Positions 32,812 to 43,455 of a stretch of 64,000 nucleotides of DNA are shown in pieces. The notes under the pieces are model-generated. The model saw only the letters and a program-made list of their open reading frames with translations, did no database searches and was not told the DNA's origin. Origin of the DNA: Planococcus circulans (GTDB lineage Bacteria > Bacillota > Bacilli > Bacillales_A > Planococcaceae). The DNA lies in assembly GCF_020023385.1 (NCBI RefSeq), contig NZ_JAIQCL010000007.1:124001-188000 (forward strand), given 5' to 3'. A program made the position numbers and the translations under genes. The number at the start of each line of letters is the position of its first letter. Position 1 is the stretch's first letter.

Positions 32812-34971
32812 ATGAAATCAATCGTTTTAGCAGAAAAGCCGTCCGTGGCGCGTGATATTGCGCGTGTTCTCGGATGCGAACAAAAAGGCAACGGGTACCT
32901 GGAAGGCAAGCAGTATATCGTCACGTGGGCGCTTGGCCACTTGGTGACGCATGCCCAGCCGGAGCAGTACGACAACGACTTTAAGGAATGGAAGATGGAC
33001 ACGCTGCCGATCATTCCGAAGCCGTTCAAGCTGGTGCCGATCAAGCAGTCGATGAAACAGTTCAATGCGGTTAAATCACAGCTGCAGCGCGGCGATGTCA
33101 AAGATGTCATCATCGCGACAGACGCCGGGCGCGAAGGCGAGCTGGTGGCGCGCTGGATCCTGGAGAAAACGAATACGCGCAAGCCTGTGAAGCGGTTATG
33201 GATTTCGTCCGTCACCGACAAAGCCATCAAAGACGGCTTCAATAACCTGAAAGATGGCAAAGCTTACGAAAACCTTTACGCGGCAGCTGTCGCGCGTGCG
33301 GAAGCGGACTGGGTGGTCGGCATCAATGCGACGCGCGCGCTGACCGTCAAATACAATGCGCAATTGTCGACTGGCCGCGTGCAGACGCCGACACTGGCGA
33401 TGATTGCCGAACGTGAGCAGCAGATCCGTAATTTCCAGCCGAAGCCGTATTACGGCATGCAGGCGATTACCGACAAGGCCGCCTTCACCTGGACGGACGG
33501 CAACTCGACGCAATCCTTCGACAAGGACAAAGTCGACCAGCTGTTCAATAAACTCCAGAATACGCATGAAGGCACGGTGACGGATATCAAAATCACGCCG
33601 AAACGCCAGCCGGCACCGCCTTTATTTGACTTGACCGAACTGCAGAAAGAAGCCTACAAGCGCTATAGCTGGTCGGCGAAAGAGACGCTCAACACGTTGC
33701 AGAACCTGTACGAGCGCTACAAAATCGTGACCTACCCGCGGACCGACTCGAAGCATCTGACGAGCGATATGCGCGACACTTTGAAAGACCGCGTCAAGGC
33801 GGTGCAGATGGGACCTTACCGCAGCCTGGCCGCGATGATCCTGAAAAATCCGGTGGCGCCGCAAAAAGGCGTCATCGACGATGGCAAAGTTTCCGATCAC
33901 CATGCCATCATCCCGACGGAAGAAACGCCGCCGCTGCATGACTTGTCCGACAAAGAGCATAAATTATACGACATGATCGTCAAGCGCTTCCTCGCGGTAT
34001 TTTATCCGCAGTATGAGTACGACCAGACGACCGTCAAGCTGACTGCCGGCGGGGAAACCTTCCAGGCGAAAGGCAATACGATCCGCAATGAAGGATGGAA
34101 ACGCGTCTACAAAGATGAAGGCGACGACAACGATACGACGCTGCCGCCGTTTGAAAACGGCCAGAAGCTGGCCATCAAAGGCATCGCCCTGACTGATGGC
34201 AAAACCAAGCCGCCCGCTTTCTTCAATGAAGGAACGCTGCTCGGCGCTATGGAAAACCCGGCGCAGTTCATGAGCGGCGAATCGAAAGAACTGATCCAGA
34301 CACTTGGCGAAACAGGTGGCCTCGGCACGGTTGCGACGCGTGCGGATGTCATCGATAAATTGTTCAACACCTTCCTGATCGAGAAAAAAGGCAAGGACCT
34401 GACGATCACGTCAAAAGGCCGCCAGCTGCTCGAGCTTGTTCCGGAAGACTTGAAGTCACCGAAACTGACAGCCGACTGGGAACAGCAATTGACCAAGATC
34501 GCCAAGGGCCAATTGAAAAAAGAAGAATTCATCAAAGAAATGATCGTCTTCGCCGAGAAATCGGTGTCGGACATCAAGAAGAGCGACAAGAAATTCAAGC
34601 ACGACAACATCACCGGCAAAATGTGCCCGGATTGCGGCAAACCACTTCTTGAAGTCAACGGCAAGCGCGGCAAGATGAATGTCTGCCAGGACCGTGACTG
34701 CGGCTACAAAAAGAATGTGGCAATGCAGACCAATGCCCGCTGCCCGAACTGCCACAAGAAACTCGAGATGCAGGGCGAAGGCGACGGCAAGATTTTCGTC
34801 TGCAAATGCGGACATCGCGAGAAGCTGTCGGCCTTTGAAAAACGCAAAAAATCCGGCCAGTCAAAAGCCAATAAGAAAGACGTCAATAAATACTTGAACC
34901 AGCAGGATGAAGCGCCGCAAAATACGGCAATGGCCGATGCATTGAAAAAATTATTGGGCCAAACTGAATAG
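32812..34971 (+). CDS. topB: DNA topoisomerase III
   Basis: A 719-residue type IA topoisomerase, close to the usual Bacillus TopB length. TOPRIM domain (about 1-150): MKSIVLAEKPSVARDIA with the catalytic Glu, and IATDAGREGELVAR for Mg2+. NATRALT and TGRVQTPTLAMI are conserved core motifs. The active-site Tyr is in VTYPRTDSKHLTSDM (about residue 309). The C-terminal tail has zinc-finger-like pairs: CPDCGKP, then CPNCHKK and CKCG. It decatenates and relaxes DNA in concert with RecQ-type helicases. SD GAGGGTGAATCC precedes ATG 32812. This stretch is visibly richer in GC than its neighbours. Confidence 0.96.
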   Translation: MKSIVLAEKPSVARDIARVLGCEQKGNGYLEGKQYIVTWALGHLVTHAQPEQYDNDFKEWKMDTLPIIPKPFKLVPIKQSMKQFNAVKSQLQRGDVKDVIIATDAGREGELVARWILEKTNTRKPVKRLWISSVTDKAIKDGFNNLKDGKAYENLYAAAVARAEADWVVGINATRALTVKYNAQLSTGRVQTPTLAMIAEREQQIRNFQPKPYYGMQAITDKAAFTWTDGNSTQSFDKDKVDQLFNKLQNTHEGTVTDIKITPKRQPAPPLFDLTELQKEAYKRYSWSAKETLNTLQNLYERYKIVTYPRTDSKHLTSDMRDTLKDRVKAVQMGPYRSLAAMILKNPVAPQKGVIDDGKVSDHHAIIPTEETPPLHDLSDKEHKLYDMIVKRFLAVFYPQYEYDQTTVKLTAGGETFQAKGNTIRNEGWKRVYKDEGDDNDTTLPPFENGQKLAIKGIALTDGKTKPPAFFNEGTLLGAMENPAQFMSGESKELIQTLGETGGLGTVATRADVIDKLFNTFLIEKKGKDLTITSKGRQLLELVPEDLKSPKLTADWEQQLTKIAKGQLKKEEFIKEMIVFAEKSVSDIKKSDKKFKHDNITGKMCPDCGKPLLEVNGKRGKMNVCQDRDCGYKKNVAMQTNARCPNCHKKLEMQGEGDGKIFVCKCGHREKLSAFEKRKKSGQSKANKKDVNKYLNQQDEAPQNTAMADALKKLLGQTE

Positions 34972-35033
34972 AAACCCGTTGGTGAAGATGGTATGCTGTG
35001 ACGAAGAGAGTTTTCAAATAAGGAGAAAACGCC

Positions 35034-35525
35034 ATGGCTAAGAAAATTGCAAAAACCAATGCGGCACGCATGCTCGACAAAGAGAAAATCTCTTACGAAC
35101 TGCTTCATTACAGTACAGATGACGGCAAAGTGGATGGCGTTTCTGTTGCCGCTAAAATCGGCGCCTCTGCTGACCTTGTCTACAAGACATTGGTGGCGAT
35201 CGGTGCGTCAAAGCAGGCTTTTGTGTTCGTCATTCCGGTTGCAGAAGAGCTGGACTTGAAAAAAGCGGCCAAAGCCGCCGGCGAAAAGAAAATCGACATG
35301 GCACCGTCCAAAGACATTCTGTCATTGACCGGCTACATCCGGGGGGGCTGTTCACCTGTCGGGATGAAAAAACCGTTTCCGACATTCCTTTCAGCAGAAG
35401 CGGAACAATTGCCCGAAATGATCATATCCGCCGGCAAAATCGGCATGCAGCTGAAACTGGCTCCTGTCGAACTGGCCCGTGTGACAAATGCCCAGTTTGC
35501 CGAATTAACAGCCTCCGGTCAATGA
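35034..35525 (+). CDS. ybaK: Cys-tRNA(Pro)/Cys-tRNA(Cys) deacylase (YbaK family)
   Basis: A 163-residue cytosolic trans-editing enzyme that hydrolyses Cys mischarged onto tRNA(Pro). Family signs are [20 protein letters not shown] at the N-terminus, VYKTLVA (about 45-51), the catalytic Lys region [26 protein letters not shown] (about 67-92), and [19 protein letters not shown] (about 102-120). SD AAGGAG at 35021-35026 is seven bases before ATG 35034. It follows topB after 62 bases with no strong terminator in between, so read-through from topB is possible. It complements the AlaX-like editing protein at the left edge of the window. Confidence 0.93.
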   Translation: MAKKIAKTNAARMLDKEKISYELLHYSTDDGKVDGVSVAAKIGASADLVYKTLVAIGASKQAFVFVIPVAEELDLKKAAKAAGEKKIDMAPSKDILSLTGYIRGGCSPVGMKKPFPTFLSAEAEQLPEMIISAGKIGMQLKLAPVELARVTNAQFAELTASGQ

Positions 35526-35530
35526 GGCCT

Positions 35531-35561
35531 CCATCCATTCTTTTCGAATGGGTGGATTTTT
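35531..35561 (+). terminator. Terminator of ybaK
   Basis: CCATCCATTC and GAATGGGTGG arms (one G-T), five-base loop, T-rich tail. Confidence 0.8.
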
Positions 35562-35591
35562 CATATCATACTAGCAGAAAGAAGGATTTGG

Positions 35592-36233
35592 ATGAAGCGT
35601 TCGTTGTTTTACCGTTGGCTGTTTTTTATTGTCGGATTGATCGTGCTCGCTCTTGGTTTCACCATGACCATCAAAGGCAGCAAACTGGGCATCGGACCAT
35701 GGGATGTGCTCCATGTCGGGCTGTACCTGAATTTCGGATTGACGATCGGCACCTGGTCGGTCATCGCGGGGTTTGTGCTGATTGCCAGCACCGCTTTGTT
35801 CACACGGCGAATTCCGCAGATCGGCACCTTCCTGAATATGGTGCTGATCGGCGTCTTCATCGATATTTTCAACTTCCTGATTCCGGACATCCACACACTG
35901 GTCGGGCAAATCCTGATTTTGACGGCCGGAATCGTCGTTTCGGGTTATGGCGTCGGTCTCTACGTGTCGCCGAAAATCGGAGCGGGGCCGCGGGATAGCC
36001 TGATGATGATGCTCGTTGAAAAGACCGGACTCAGCATCAGCGTCGTGCGGGCGGGGATCGAAGTGGGGGTCGCCTTGCTCGGCTGGCTGCTCGGTGGACC
36101 GGTCGGAGTCGGTACCATTGCTGTCGCGTTGCTGACCGGGAGGATCGTGCAAATCTCCCTGCCGCAATTTGAAAAGCTGCTGGTGACGCTCATCGGCAGA
36201 AAAGAAGAAGTTCCGCCTGTGCTCAAAATTTGA
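35592..36233 (+). CDS. YczE/YyaS/YitT-family membrane protein
   Basis: A 213-residue protein with about five transmembrane helices. Family hallmarks: GFTMTIKGSKLGIGPWDVLHVGL (about residues 22-44) and GVGLYVSPKIGAGPRDSLMM (about 121-140), an internal duplication of the GxGPxD loop. In B. subtilis YczE modulates post-translational steps of lipopeptide synthesis, but the general activity of the family is unknown. ATG 35592 follows GAAAGAAGGA with short spacing. It is monocistronic, 30 bases after the ybaK terminator. Confidence 0.85.
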   Translation: MKRSLFYRWLFFIVGLIVLALGFTMTIKGSKLGIGPWDVLHVGLYLNFGLTIGTWSVIAGFVLIASTALFTRRIPQIGTFLNMVLIGVFIDIFNFLIPDIHTLVGQILILTAGIVVSGYGVGLYVSPKIGAGPRDSLMMMLVEKTGLSISVVRAGIEVGVALLGWLLGGPVGVGTIAVALLTGRIVQISLPQFEKLLVTLIGRKEEVPPVLKI

Positions 36234-36318
36234 GCTGGGCCAGCTTAAAATGAAAACAGGAAAGCTTGTTTTTATACAAATGAAATCTGCAGCGATGGCC
36301 CATTGATGGGGCAAACGA

Positions 36319-36355
36319 AAAAGGAAGCCAGGTGTACGTTGCCTGGCTTCCTTTT
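36319..36355 (+). terminator. Terminator before the yrrT-luxS operon
   Basis: Perfect 14 bp arms AAAAGGAAGCCAGG and CCTGGCTTCCTTTT around a nine-base loop. Confidence 0.88.
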
Positions 36356-36401
36356 GACGCTATGCAGGAAATAAGCTGAATCTTCCATCCGTCTCATATA
36401 G

Positions 36402-36430
36402 TTGAAACCGCTCTGCTGATATGGTATAAA
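36402..36430 (+). promoter_or_regulatory. Sigma-A-type promoter of the yrrT-luxS-mccAB operon
   Basis: -35 TTGAAA (36402-36407), 17-base spacer, -10 TATAAA (36425-36430). The leader of about 50 bases is too short for an S-box or T-box riboswitch, and none is seen. Confidence 0.7.
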
Positions 36431-36485
36431 TAAAGCCGAGTAACTCTATTGGTTTTATTAAATATAAGCATAAAGGGGCATTTTT

Positions 36486-37121
36486 ATGGGACGTGAATTT
36501 GTAGAAATCTTTGATGAATGGGTTCATACGTATGATGATTCAGTTAATGGAAAAGATGAGGAATACAAGGATGTATTCGTAAAATATAATGAAATTCTGC
36601 AGGCAGTGGCCGATGCGGCAGTTGGTCCGGTGGTGGAATTCGGTGTCGGTACGGGAAACCTGACCGAAAAACTTCTTGCCCGTGGCCTGGAAGTGGTGGG
36701 AATCGAACCGAATCAGGCGATGCGTGAAGTGGTCGCGGAAAAACTGAAAGACCTGACAGTCACAGACGGAGATTTTCTGGAATTTGAGGCAGGCGTCACA
36801 CCGCAGAGCTTTGTCAGCTCTTACGCCTTCCATCATTTGACGGATGCCGAAAAAGCACGGGCATTCCAGATTTATGCGGAGCAATTGCCGGCAGGCGGCA
36901 AAGTGGTTTTCGCAGATACGCTATTCGAATCAGAAGATGCTAAAAAGGAAATAATTGCATTTGAACAAGCAAGAGGTCATGCTAATCTAGTAGAGGACTT
37001 GAACCGGGAATATTACACCACGGTGCCTGTCATGGAAAAATTGATTACAGATGCAGGGTTTACGGTAGAATTGTCGAAGTTGAACAATTACGTATTTCTG
37101 ATTGATGCAACGAAAAAATAA
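36486..37121 (+). CDS. yrrT: SAM-dependent methyltransferase YrrT
   Basis: A 211-residue class I methyltransferase. The SAM-binding motif I is [15 protein letters not shown] (about residues 48-62), followed by the acidic residue in [14 protein letters not shown] and the FHHLTDAEK helix (about 117). It is the first gene of the operon, as in B. subtilis yrrT-mtnN-yrhA-yrhB, where the set recycles S-adenosylhomocysteine. Its methyl acceptor is unknown. SD AAAGGGG (36472-36478) precedes ATG 36486. luxS follows 19 bases downstream. Confidence 0.9.
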   Translation: MGREFVEIFDEWVHTYDDSVNGKDEEYKDVFVKYNEILQAVADAAVGPVVEFGVGTGNLTEKLLARGLEVVGIEPNQAMREVVAEKLKDLTVTDGDFLEFEAGVTPQSFVSSYAFHHLTDAEKARAFQIYAEQLPAGGKVVFADTLFESEDAKKEIIAFEQARGHANLVEDLNREYYTTVPVMEKLITDAGFTVELSKLNNYVFLIDATKK

Positions 37122-37140
37122 GAAACAAGGAGCGATTGAG

Positions 37141-37614
37141 ATGAAAAAAATGAATGTTGAAAGCTTTAACTTGGACCATACAAAAGTAGTGGCGCCATAT
37201 GTACGCCTCGCAGGAGAAAAAACTGGAGCCAAAGGCGATACGATCCGCAAATACGATATCCGTTTCAAACAGCCGAACAAAGAACATATGGATATGCCCG
37301 GACTTCATTCCCTTGAGCATATGATGGCAGAACACAGCCGCAACCATTCAGATAACATTGTGGATATCGGGCCAATGGGATGCCAGACCGGCTATTACCT
37401 GTCCGTCATCAACCATGACGATTATGAAGACATTCTCCGCATTCTTGAAAACACATTGAAGGATGTAATCGAAGCGGACGAAGTGCCGGCATGCAATGAA
37501 GTTCAATGCGGTTGGGCTGCGAGCCATAGCTTAGAAGGCGCAAAAGAACTGGCGCGTGAAATGCTGGCGAAAAAAGACCAATGGCGCCAAGTCTTCGCGG
37601 ATGAAGCGATCTAA
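37141..37614 (+). CDS. luxS: S-ribosylhomocysteine lyase (autoinducer-2 synthase)
   Basis: A 157-residue metalloenzyme that cleaves S-ribosylhomocysteine into homocysteine and DPD, the precursor of autoinducer-2. Metal ligands are visible: HSLEH (His 56 and His 60) and the Cys in [10 protein letters not shown] (about 128). The N-terminal [13 protein letters not shown] and GCQTGYY are family signatures. The ATG at 37141 has AAGGAGCG upstream; an in-frame ATG at 37102 would overlap yrrT and was rejected. It lies between yrrT and mccA, so homocysteine made here feeds the next two enzymes. The operon lacks mtnN, which makes its substrate. Confidence 0.97.
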   Translation: MKKMNVESFNLDHTKVVAPYVRLAGEKTGAKGDTIRKYDIRFKQPNKEHMDMPGLHSLEHMMAEHSRNHSDNIVDIGPMGCQTGYYLSVINHDDYEDILRILENTLKDVIEADEVPACNEVQCGWAASHSLEGAKELAREMLAKKDQWRQVFADEAI

Positions 37615-37625
37615 GGAGAATAACG

Positions 37626-39691
<2,066 letters not shown>

Positions 39692-39696
39692 GTGAC

Positions 39697-39724
39697 AAAC
39701 CGCCTAATAAAGGCGGTTTTTTTA
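39697..39724 (+). terminator. Terminator of the yrrT-luxS-mccAB operon
   Basis: AAACCGCCT and AGGCGGTTT arms, five-base loop, seven T. Confidence 0.9.
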
Positions 39725-39897
39725 CGTTCTCTTTCTATAATTAAAACCATTTGAACTATTTGTAATAGGGAAAAATGAATCTTATAACCTGTAATTTCGT
39801 AACTCGAAATATACCTTTTCCCCTATTCTTCTGACTATTCTGTCATGGTAAGATTTTGAAAGAAATAATATTCTGACAGTTTGGAAGGGGATGCAAC

Positions 39898-42006
39898 ATG
39901 AAGAACAGCAAATGGGTATCGATCTTATCGGCTAGTGCGTTAACCCTATCTTTATTCGCGCCAGCAGCTGCAGCGGCACCAACCGAGGCAGTACCATCAG
40001 CAAACGACTGGAACAGTGAACGATACGGGGACCGGATCGATATCGACCAAAGCTTGAATGATTTAGCGCAGGATGAAAATTTCAAAAAAGAAGCGGATAA
40101 AAAGATAAAAGAACAGGCGGATGACGTGACAGACGGAACGTCTGAGGCGGCAGCCGACGGAGCATTTACAGAAGATCACGGGACGAAATTATTCCTGGAC
40201 CGCAATTTAGCTTTTAAAGAATTTACACTTCGGAGCATTGGCGACAACGTGGAAATCTGGGTAGCCAAAGATTTGGCTTACGGGCCAAATAACCCGAAAC
40301 CGGCTGACGTGGTCACACAGGCTCAGGTGGATAAATTAAAGGCTGAGTTTGACAGCAACATCTATCCGGTAGCAACTGACTTCTTCGGAACACCGGATCA
40401 ATTGGATGGCTCTAACTCGCCACTTCCCGGTATGGTTAACCTTCCTGAAGGCTATTACGAAGGATCTGATAAAGTCATCATGCTGGTCGATAATGTCCAG
40501 GATGAAGGCTGGAACAACCCAAGTTACCCATTCTTTGTTGCCGGCTTCTTCTGGCAGACGCTTGAAAACTACACAGACCGCAACATCATCACCATCGATA
40601 CGAATTCATGGGAAACACGTTTGGAGAGCACATTCTTCGGGACAACAATCCACGAATTGCAGCATTTGATCCAAGCTGATAATGACCCTTCTGAAGAAAC
40701 ATGGTTGAATGAAGGCATGTCGACATTCTCTGAATTTCTGGGCGGATATGGTCACGGAGAAGGATCAATCAACTTCTATTTGGACCACCCGGAAAACTCA
40801 TTAGTCAACTGGGACGAGCATGGAACTGCAGCAACCGGTCCTGAAACAATTGCGGATTACGGCCAGGTTTACCTGTTCACTCTTTATATGTACGACAAGT
40901 TCGGACAAGAGTTCATCCGTGAATTAGCGACAGACGGCGACAGCCAGGGAATGGCGAGCGTCGATAAAGTATTGCAGGATTATGGCACCAATAAGACATT
41001 CACTGAAGTCTACCAGAATTTCATGACGGCGTTGACGTTGGACAACTCAGACGTCAGCAGCGATTATAATTTCGAAAGCATTGATTTGCGTGAACTGCCG
41101 GTCGGTACAAATGGTGACGTGCGCGGCAAAACGGTAGACTTTGAAAAAGCGAAGACCTTTGAAAAAGAAGGCGTTCCAGCATGGGGCGGCGACTTTAAGG
41201 AATTCAACTTCGGCAAAGATGTCCGCGGCCTGGAATTTGACGGCGTCGACTTCCTGCCATTGCAATGGAAAACTGTAGCAGATCCAAAAGGTTCTGGTGC
41301 ACAGGTGCTACACGCAAATAACGGCGACGAAGCAGATCAGGAATTGATTTTTGGAGCAACTATTCCTGCTGCCGACGCGACATTGACGTTCGAGCATTAC
41401 TACGATACTGAAGAGCAATGGGATTTCGGTATGGTTCAGGTTTCAACTGACAATGGCGATTCATGGACTTCTCTTGAAAATGAAAACACGCGCAGTGATG
41501 TAGTTGAAGAAGGTTACCCGACCATCAAGGAAAACGTGCCTGGATTTACTGGAACGAATGGTGATTGGGCAACTGAAAGCTTTGATTTATCCGCTTATGC
41601 AGGACAGGATGTTCTGGTTTCATTCCGCAACCTGACTGACTGGGGTTCAAACAATTCAGGGTGGTTCATCAAGAATATTGAATTAGGCGAGTTCACAGCT
41701 GATGGCACTTCAACGGATGTGTTCCAGTCATTGGGTCAATTGAAAGGTGACTATGTCAACTTCACGACAACATTCATCCAAACCAAGAAAAACGGCAAAG
41801 AACGCGTTTTCCACGTTGATCCATTTAACGTGACAGAAAAGCAGGCGTTGGACCTTAACCAGGTTCTTCGTGAAGGCAATGTGAAAATGATCACTTCTTA
41901 CGCTGCAGAAGAAGGGCAAAAAGAAGCGAAAGAATTCACGTATGAAGTAATCTATAAGCAAGACAACCCGAACAAAGGCAAGAACAAAGAAAAAAGCAAT
42001 AAATAA
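39898..42006 (+). CDS. Secreted metalloprotease (M6/immune inhibitor A-like)
   Basis: A 702-residue exported protein. The signal peptide covers about 1-27 (cleavage near AAAAAPTEA), followed by a propeptide-like acidic region. The zinc site is HELQH (about residues 254-258) with the third ligand Glu in WLNEGMSTFSEF (about 274), the HExxH plus NEG pattern of gluzincins. A C-terminal beta-sandwich (about 430-600; FEHYYDTEEQWDFGMVQVSTDNGDSW) resembles the MAM-like domain of immune inhibitor A. A tail rich in Lys and Asn ends the protein. SD GGAAGGGG precedes ATG 39898. The role is probably extracellular protein degradation. Confidence 0.87.
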   Translation: MKNSKWVSILSASALTLSLFAPAAAAAPTEAVPSANDWNSERYGDRIDIDQSLNDLAQDENFKKEADKKIKEQADDVTDGTSEAAADGAFTEDHGTKLFLDRNLAFKEFTLRSIGDNVEIWVAKDLAYGPNNPKPADVVTQAQVDKLKAEFDSNIYPVATDFFGTPDQLDGSNSPLPGMVNLPEGYYEGSDKVIMLVDNVQDEGWNNPSYPFFVAGFFWQTLENYTDRNIITIDTNSWETRLESTFFGTTIHELQHLIQADNDPSEETWLNEGMSTFSEFLGGYGHGEGSINFYLDHPENSLVNWDEHGTAATGPETIADYGQVYLFTLYMYDKFGQEFIRELATDGDSQGMASVDKVLQDYGTNKTFTEVYQNFMTALTLDNSDVSSDYNFESIDLRELPVGTNGDVRGKTVDFEKAKTFEKEGVPAWGGDFKEFNFGKDVRGLEFDGVDFLPLQWKTVADPKGSGAQVLHANNGDEADQELIFGATIPAADATLTFEHYYDTEEQWDFGMVQVSTDNGDSWTSLENENTRSDVVEEGYPTIKENVPGFTGTNGDWATESFDLSAYAGQDVLVSFRNLTDWGSNNSGWFIKNIELGEFTADGTSTDVFQSLGQLKGDYVNFTTTFIQTKKNGKERVFHVDPFNVTEKQALDLNQVLREGNVKMITSYAAEEGQKEAKEFTYEVIYKQDNPNKGKNKEKSNK

Positions 42007-42010
42007 GCTG

Positions 42011-42035
42011 AAAGCGGACCTCGGTCCGCTTTTTC
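42011..42035 (+). terminator. Terminator of the metalloprotease gene
   Basis: AAAGCGGACC and GGTCCGCTTT arms with a two-base loop plus T tract. Confidence 0.9.
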
Positions 42036-42099
42036 TTTTGGAGAAAAAGCCCCGTATGGTAAGATGGAAACTGAGATTGTTTGTGAAAGGAAGAGGACA

Positions 42100-43290
42100 T
42101 TGTCGAAAAAACTAGATACATTTTTAGATGAAAATTTAACAGAATTAAAAGAGCAGGGCCTCTATAATGAAATCGATCCGGTTGAAGGACCGAACGGCGC
42201 CATCATCAAAGTGCGCGGCAAGGAACTGATCAACCTTTCTTCAAATAACTACCTGGGGCTTGCGACCAACGAAGAGTTGAAGCAAGTGGCAAAAGATGCT
42301 ATCGATAAATATGGTGTCGGTGCAGGGGCAGTCCGCACTATCAACGGAACGCTTGATCTGCACGTGAAATTGGAAGAGAAATTAGCCGAGTTTAAAGGAA
42401 CCGAAGCGGCTATTTCCTACCAATCCGGTTTTAATTGCAACATGGCGGCGATTTCAGCTGTAATGGACAAGAACGATGCGATTCTGTCCGATCAATTGAA
42501 CCATGCATCAATCATCGATGGCTGCCGCTTGTCAAAAGCGAAAATCATCGCGTTCAAGCATTCCGATATGGAAGACCTTCGCATGAAAGCGAAAGAAGCG
42601 ACAGAATCAGGCCTCTACAATAAAGTTATGGTCATCACGGACGGGGTCTTCTCAATGGATGGCGATATCGCCAAACTTCCTGAGATTGTGGAAATCGCCA
42701 AGGAATTCGACTTGATCACGTACGTGGATGATGCGCACGGTTCAGGCGTCACTGGCAAAGGAAAAGGAACTGTGAAGCATTTCGGCCTTGAAAAAGAAGT
42801 CGATATGCAAATGGGAACTTTGTCTAAGGCAGTCGGAGTTGTCGGCGGTTATGTAGCCGGCAAAAAGAATCTCATCGATTGGCTGAAAGTCCGTTCACGT
42901 CCATTCCTGTTCTCGACAGCGGTAACTCCAGGCGACGTGGCAGCTATCACCGCTGCAGTCCAAATGATCATGGATTCAACGGAATTGCATGATCAATTAT
43001 GGAGCAACGGCGATTACCTGAAAAAAGGGCTGGATGCATTAGGCTTTGATATCGGCCATTCCGAAACGCCGATTACACCTTGCATCATCGGCGACGAAAA
43101 GCTGACGCAGGAATTTTCGAAGCGTTTGTTCGAAGAAGGCGTTTATGCCAAGTCGATCGTTTTCCCAACCGTTCCAAAAGGCACTGGACGCGTACGTAAC
43201 ATGCCGACAGCTGCCCACACGAAAGAAATGTTGGATGAAGCCATCGCCACTTACGAAAAAGTCGGCAAAGAATTAGGCGTCATCAAGTAA
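42100..43290 (+). CDS. kbl: Glycine C-acetyltransferase (2-amino-3-ketobutyrate CoA ligase)
   Basis: A 396-residue PLP enzyme of the alpha-oxoamine synthase family. It cleaves 2-amino-3-oxobutyrate, made from threonine by Tdh, to glycine and acetyl-CoA. Motifs: [11 protein letters not shown] (about 48-58), [23 protein letters not shown] (about 134-148), [10 protein letters not shown] (about 211-220), and the PLP Lys in [14 protein letters not shown] (about 246). Start TTG 42100 has AAAGGAAGAGG (42087-42097) just upstream; the longer frame lacks an SD. Bacillus keeps tdh and kbl together; here the matching dehydrogenase is 5.4 kb downstream. Confidence 0.93.
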   Translation: MSKKLDTFLDENLTELKEQGLYNEIDPVEGPNGAIIKVRGKELINLSSNNYLGLATNEELKQVAKDAIDKYGVGAGAVRTINGTLDLHVKLEEKLAEFKGTEAAISYQSGFNCNMAAISAVMDKNDAILSDQLNHASIIDGCRLSKAKIIAFKHSDMEDLRMKAKEATESGLYNKVMVITDGVFSMDGDIAKLPEIVEIAKEFDLITYVDDAHGSGVTGKGKGTVKHFGLEKEVDMQMGTLSKAVGVVGGYVAGKKNLIDWLKVRSRPFLFSTAVTPGDVAAITAAVQMIMDSTELHDQLWSNGDYLKKGLDALGFDIGHSETPITPCIIGDEKLTQEFSKRLFEEGVYAKSIVFPTVPKGTGRVRNMPTAAHTKEMLDEAIATYEKVGKELGVIK

Positions 43291-43300
43291 ATAAACGAAA

Positions 43301-43334
43301 ACACGCCCGGCGATACGCCGCTGGGCGTGTTTTT
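43301..43334 (+). terminator. Terminator of kbl
   Basis: ACACGCCC and GGGCGTGT arms with a nested GGCG/CGCC pair, followed by T tract. Confidence 0.88.
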
Positions 43335-43350
43335 ATTTCCAAATATAGGA

Positions 43351-43455
43351 TATACAGTTCGGATGGTGTGATATACAGTCCAGGTGGCAGGAAATACTGT
43401 CCAAACTAGCTTAAATACTGTCCAAATCAACCAGAATACTGTCCGTAGGCATTTC
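43351..43455 (-). repeat. 21-bp phased array 2 (five units, core GGACwGTAT)
   Basis: Plus-strand cores TATACAGTTC, TATACAGTCC, AATACTGTCC, AATACTGTCC and AATACTGTCC start at 43351, 43372, 43393, 43414 and 43435, all 21 bases apart. Linkers of about 11 bases differ. Reverse-strand core is GGACAGTATT or GGACTGTATA. The two right-most units lie inside the amidohydrolase coding sequence, whose stop codon (43411-43413) directly adjoins the fourth core. Confidence 0.88.

Noticed and set aside
36431-36485. Possible S-box or T-box riboswitch ahead of the sulfur operon
   Set aside because: The leader after the predicted start is only about 50 bases, with no S-box or T-box core sequence.
43330-43455. 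CRISPR-like appearance of regular repeats with variable spacers
   Set aside because: Unit length of 21 bp with a ~10 bp core is far shorter than CRISPR repeats and spacers, the cores vary, and no cas gene is present.
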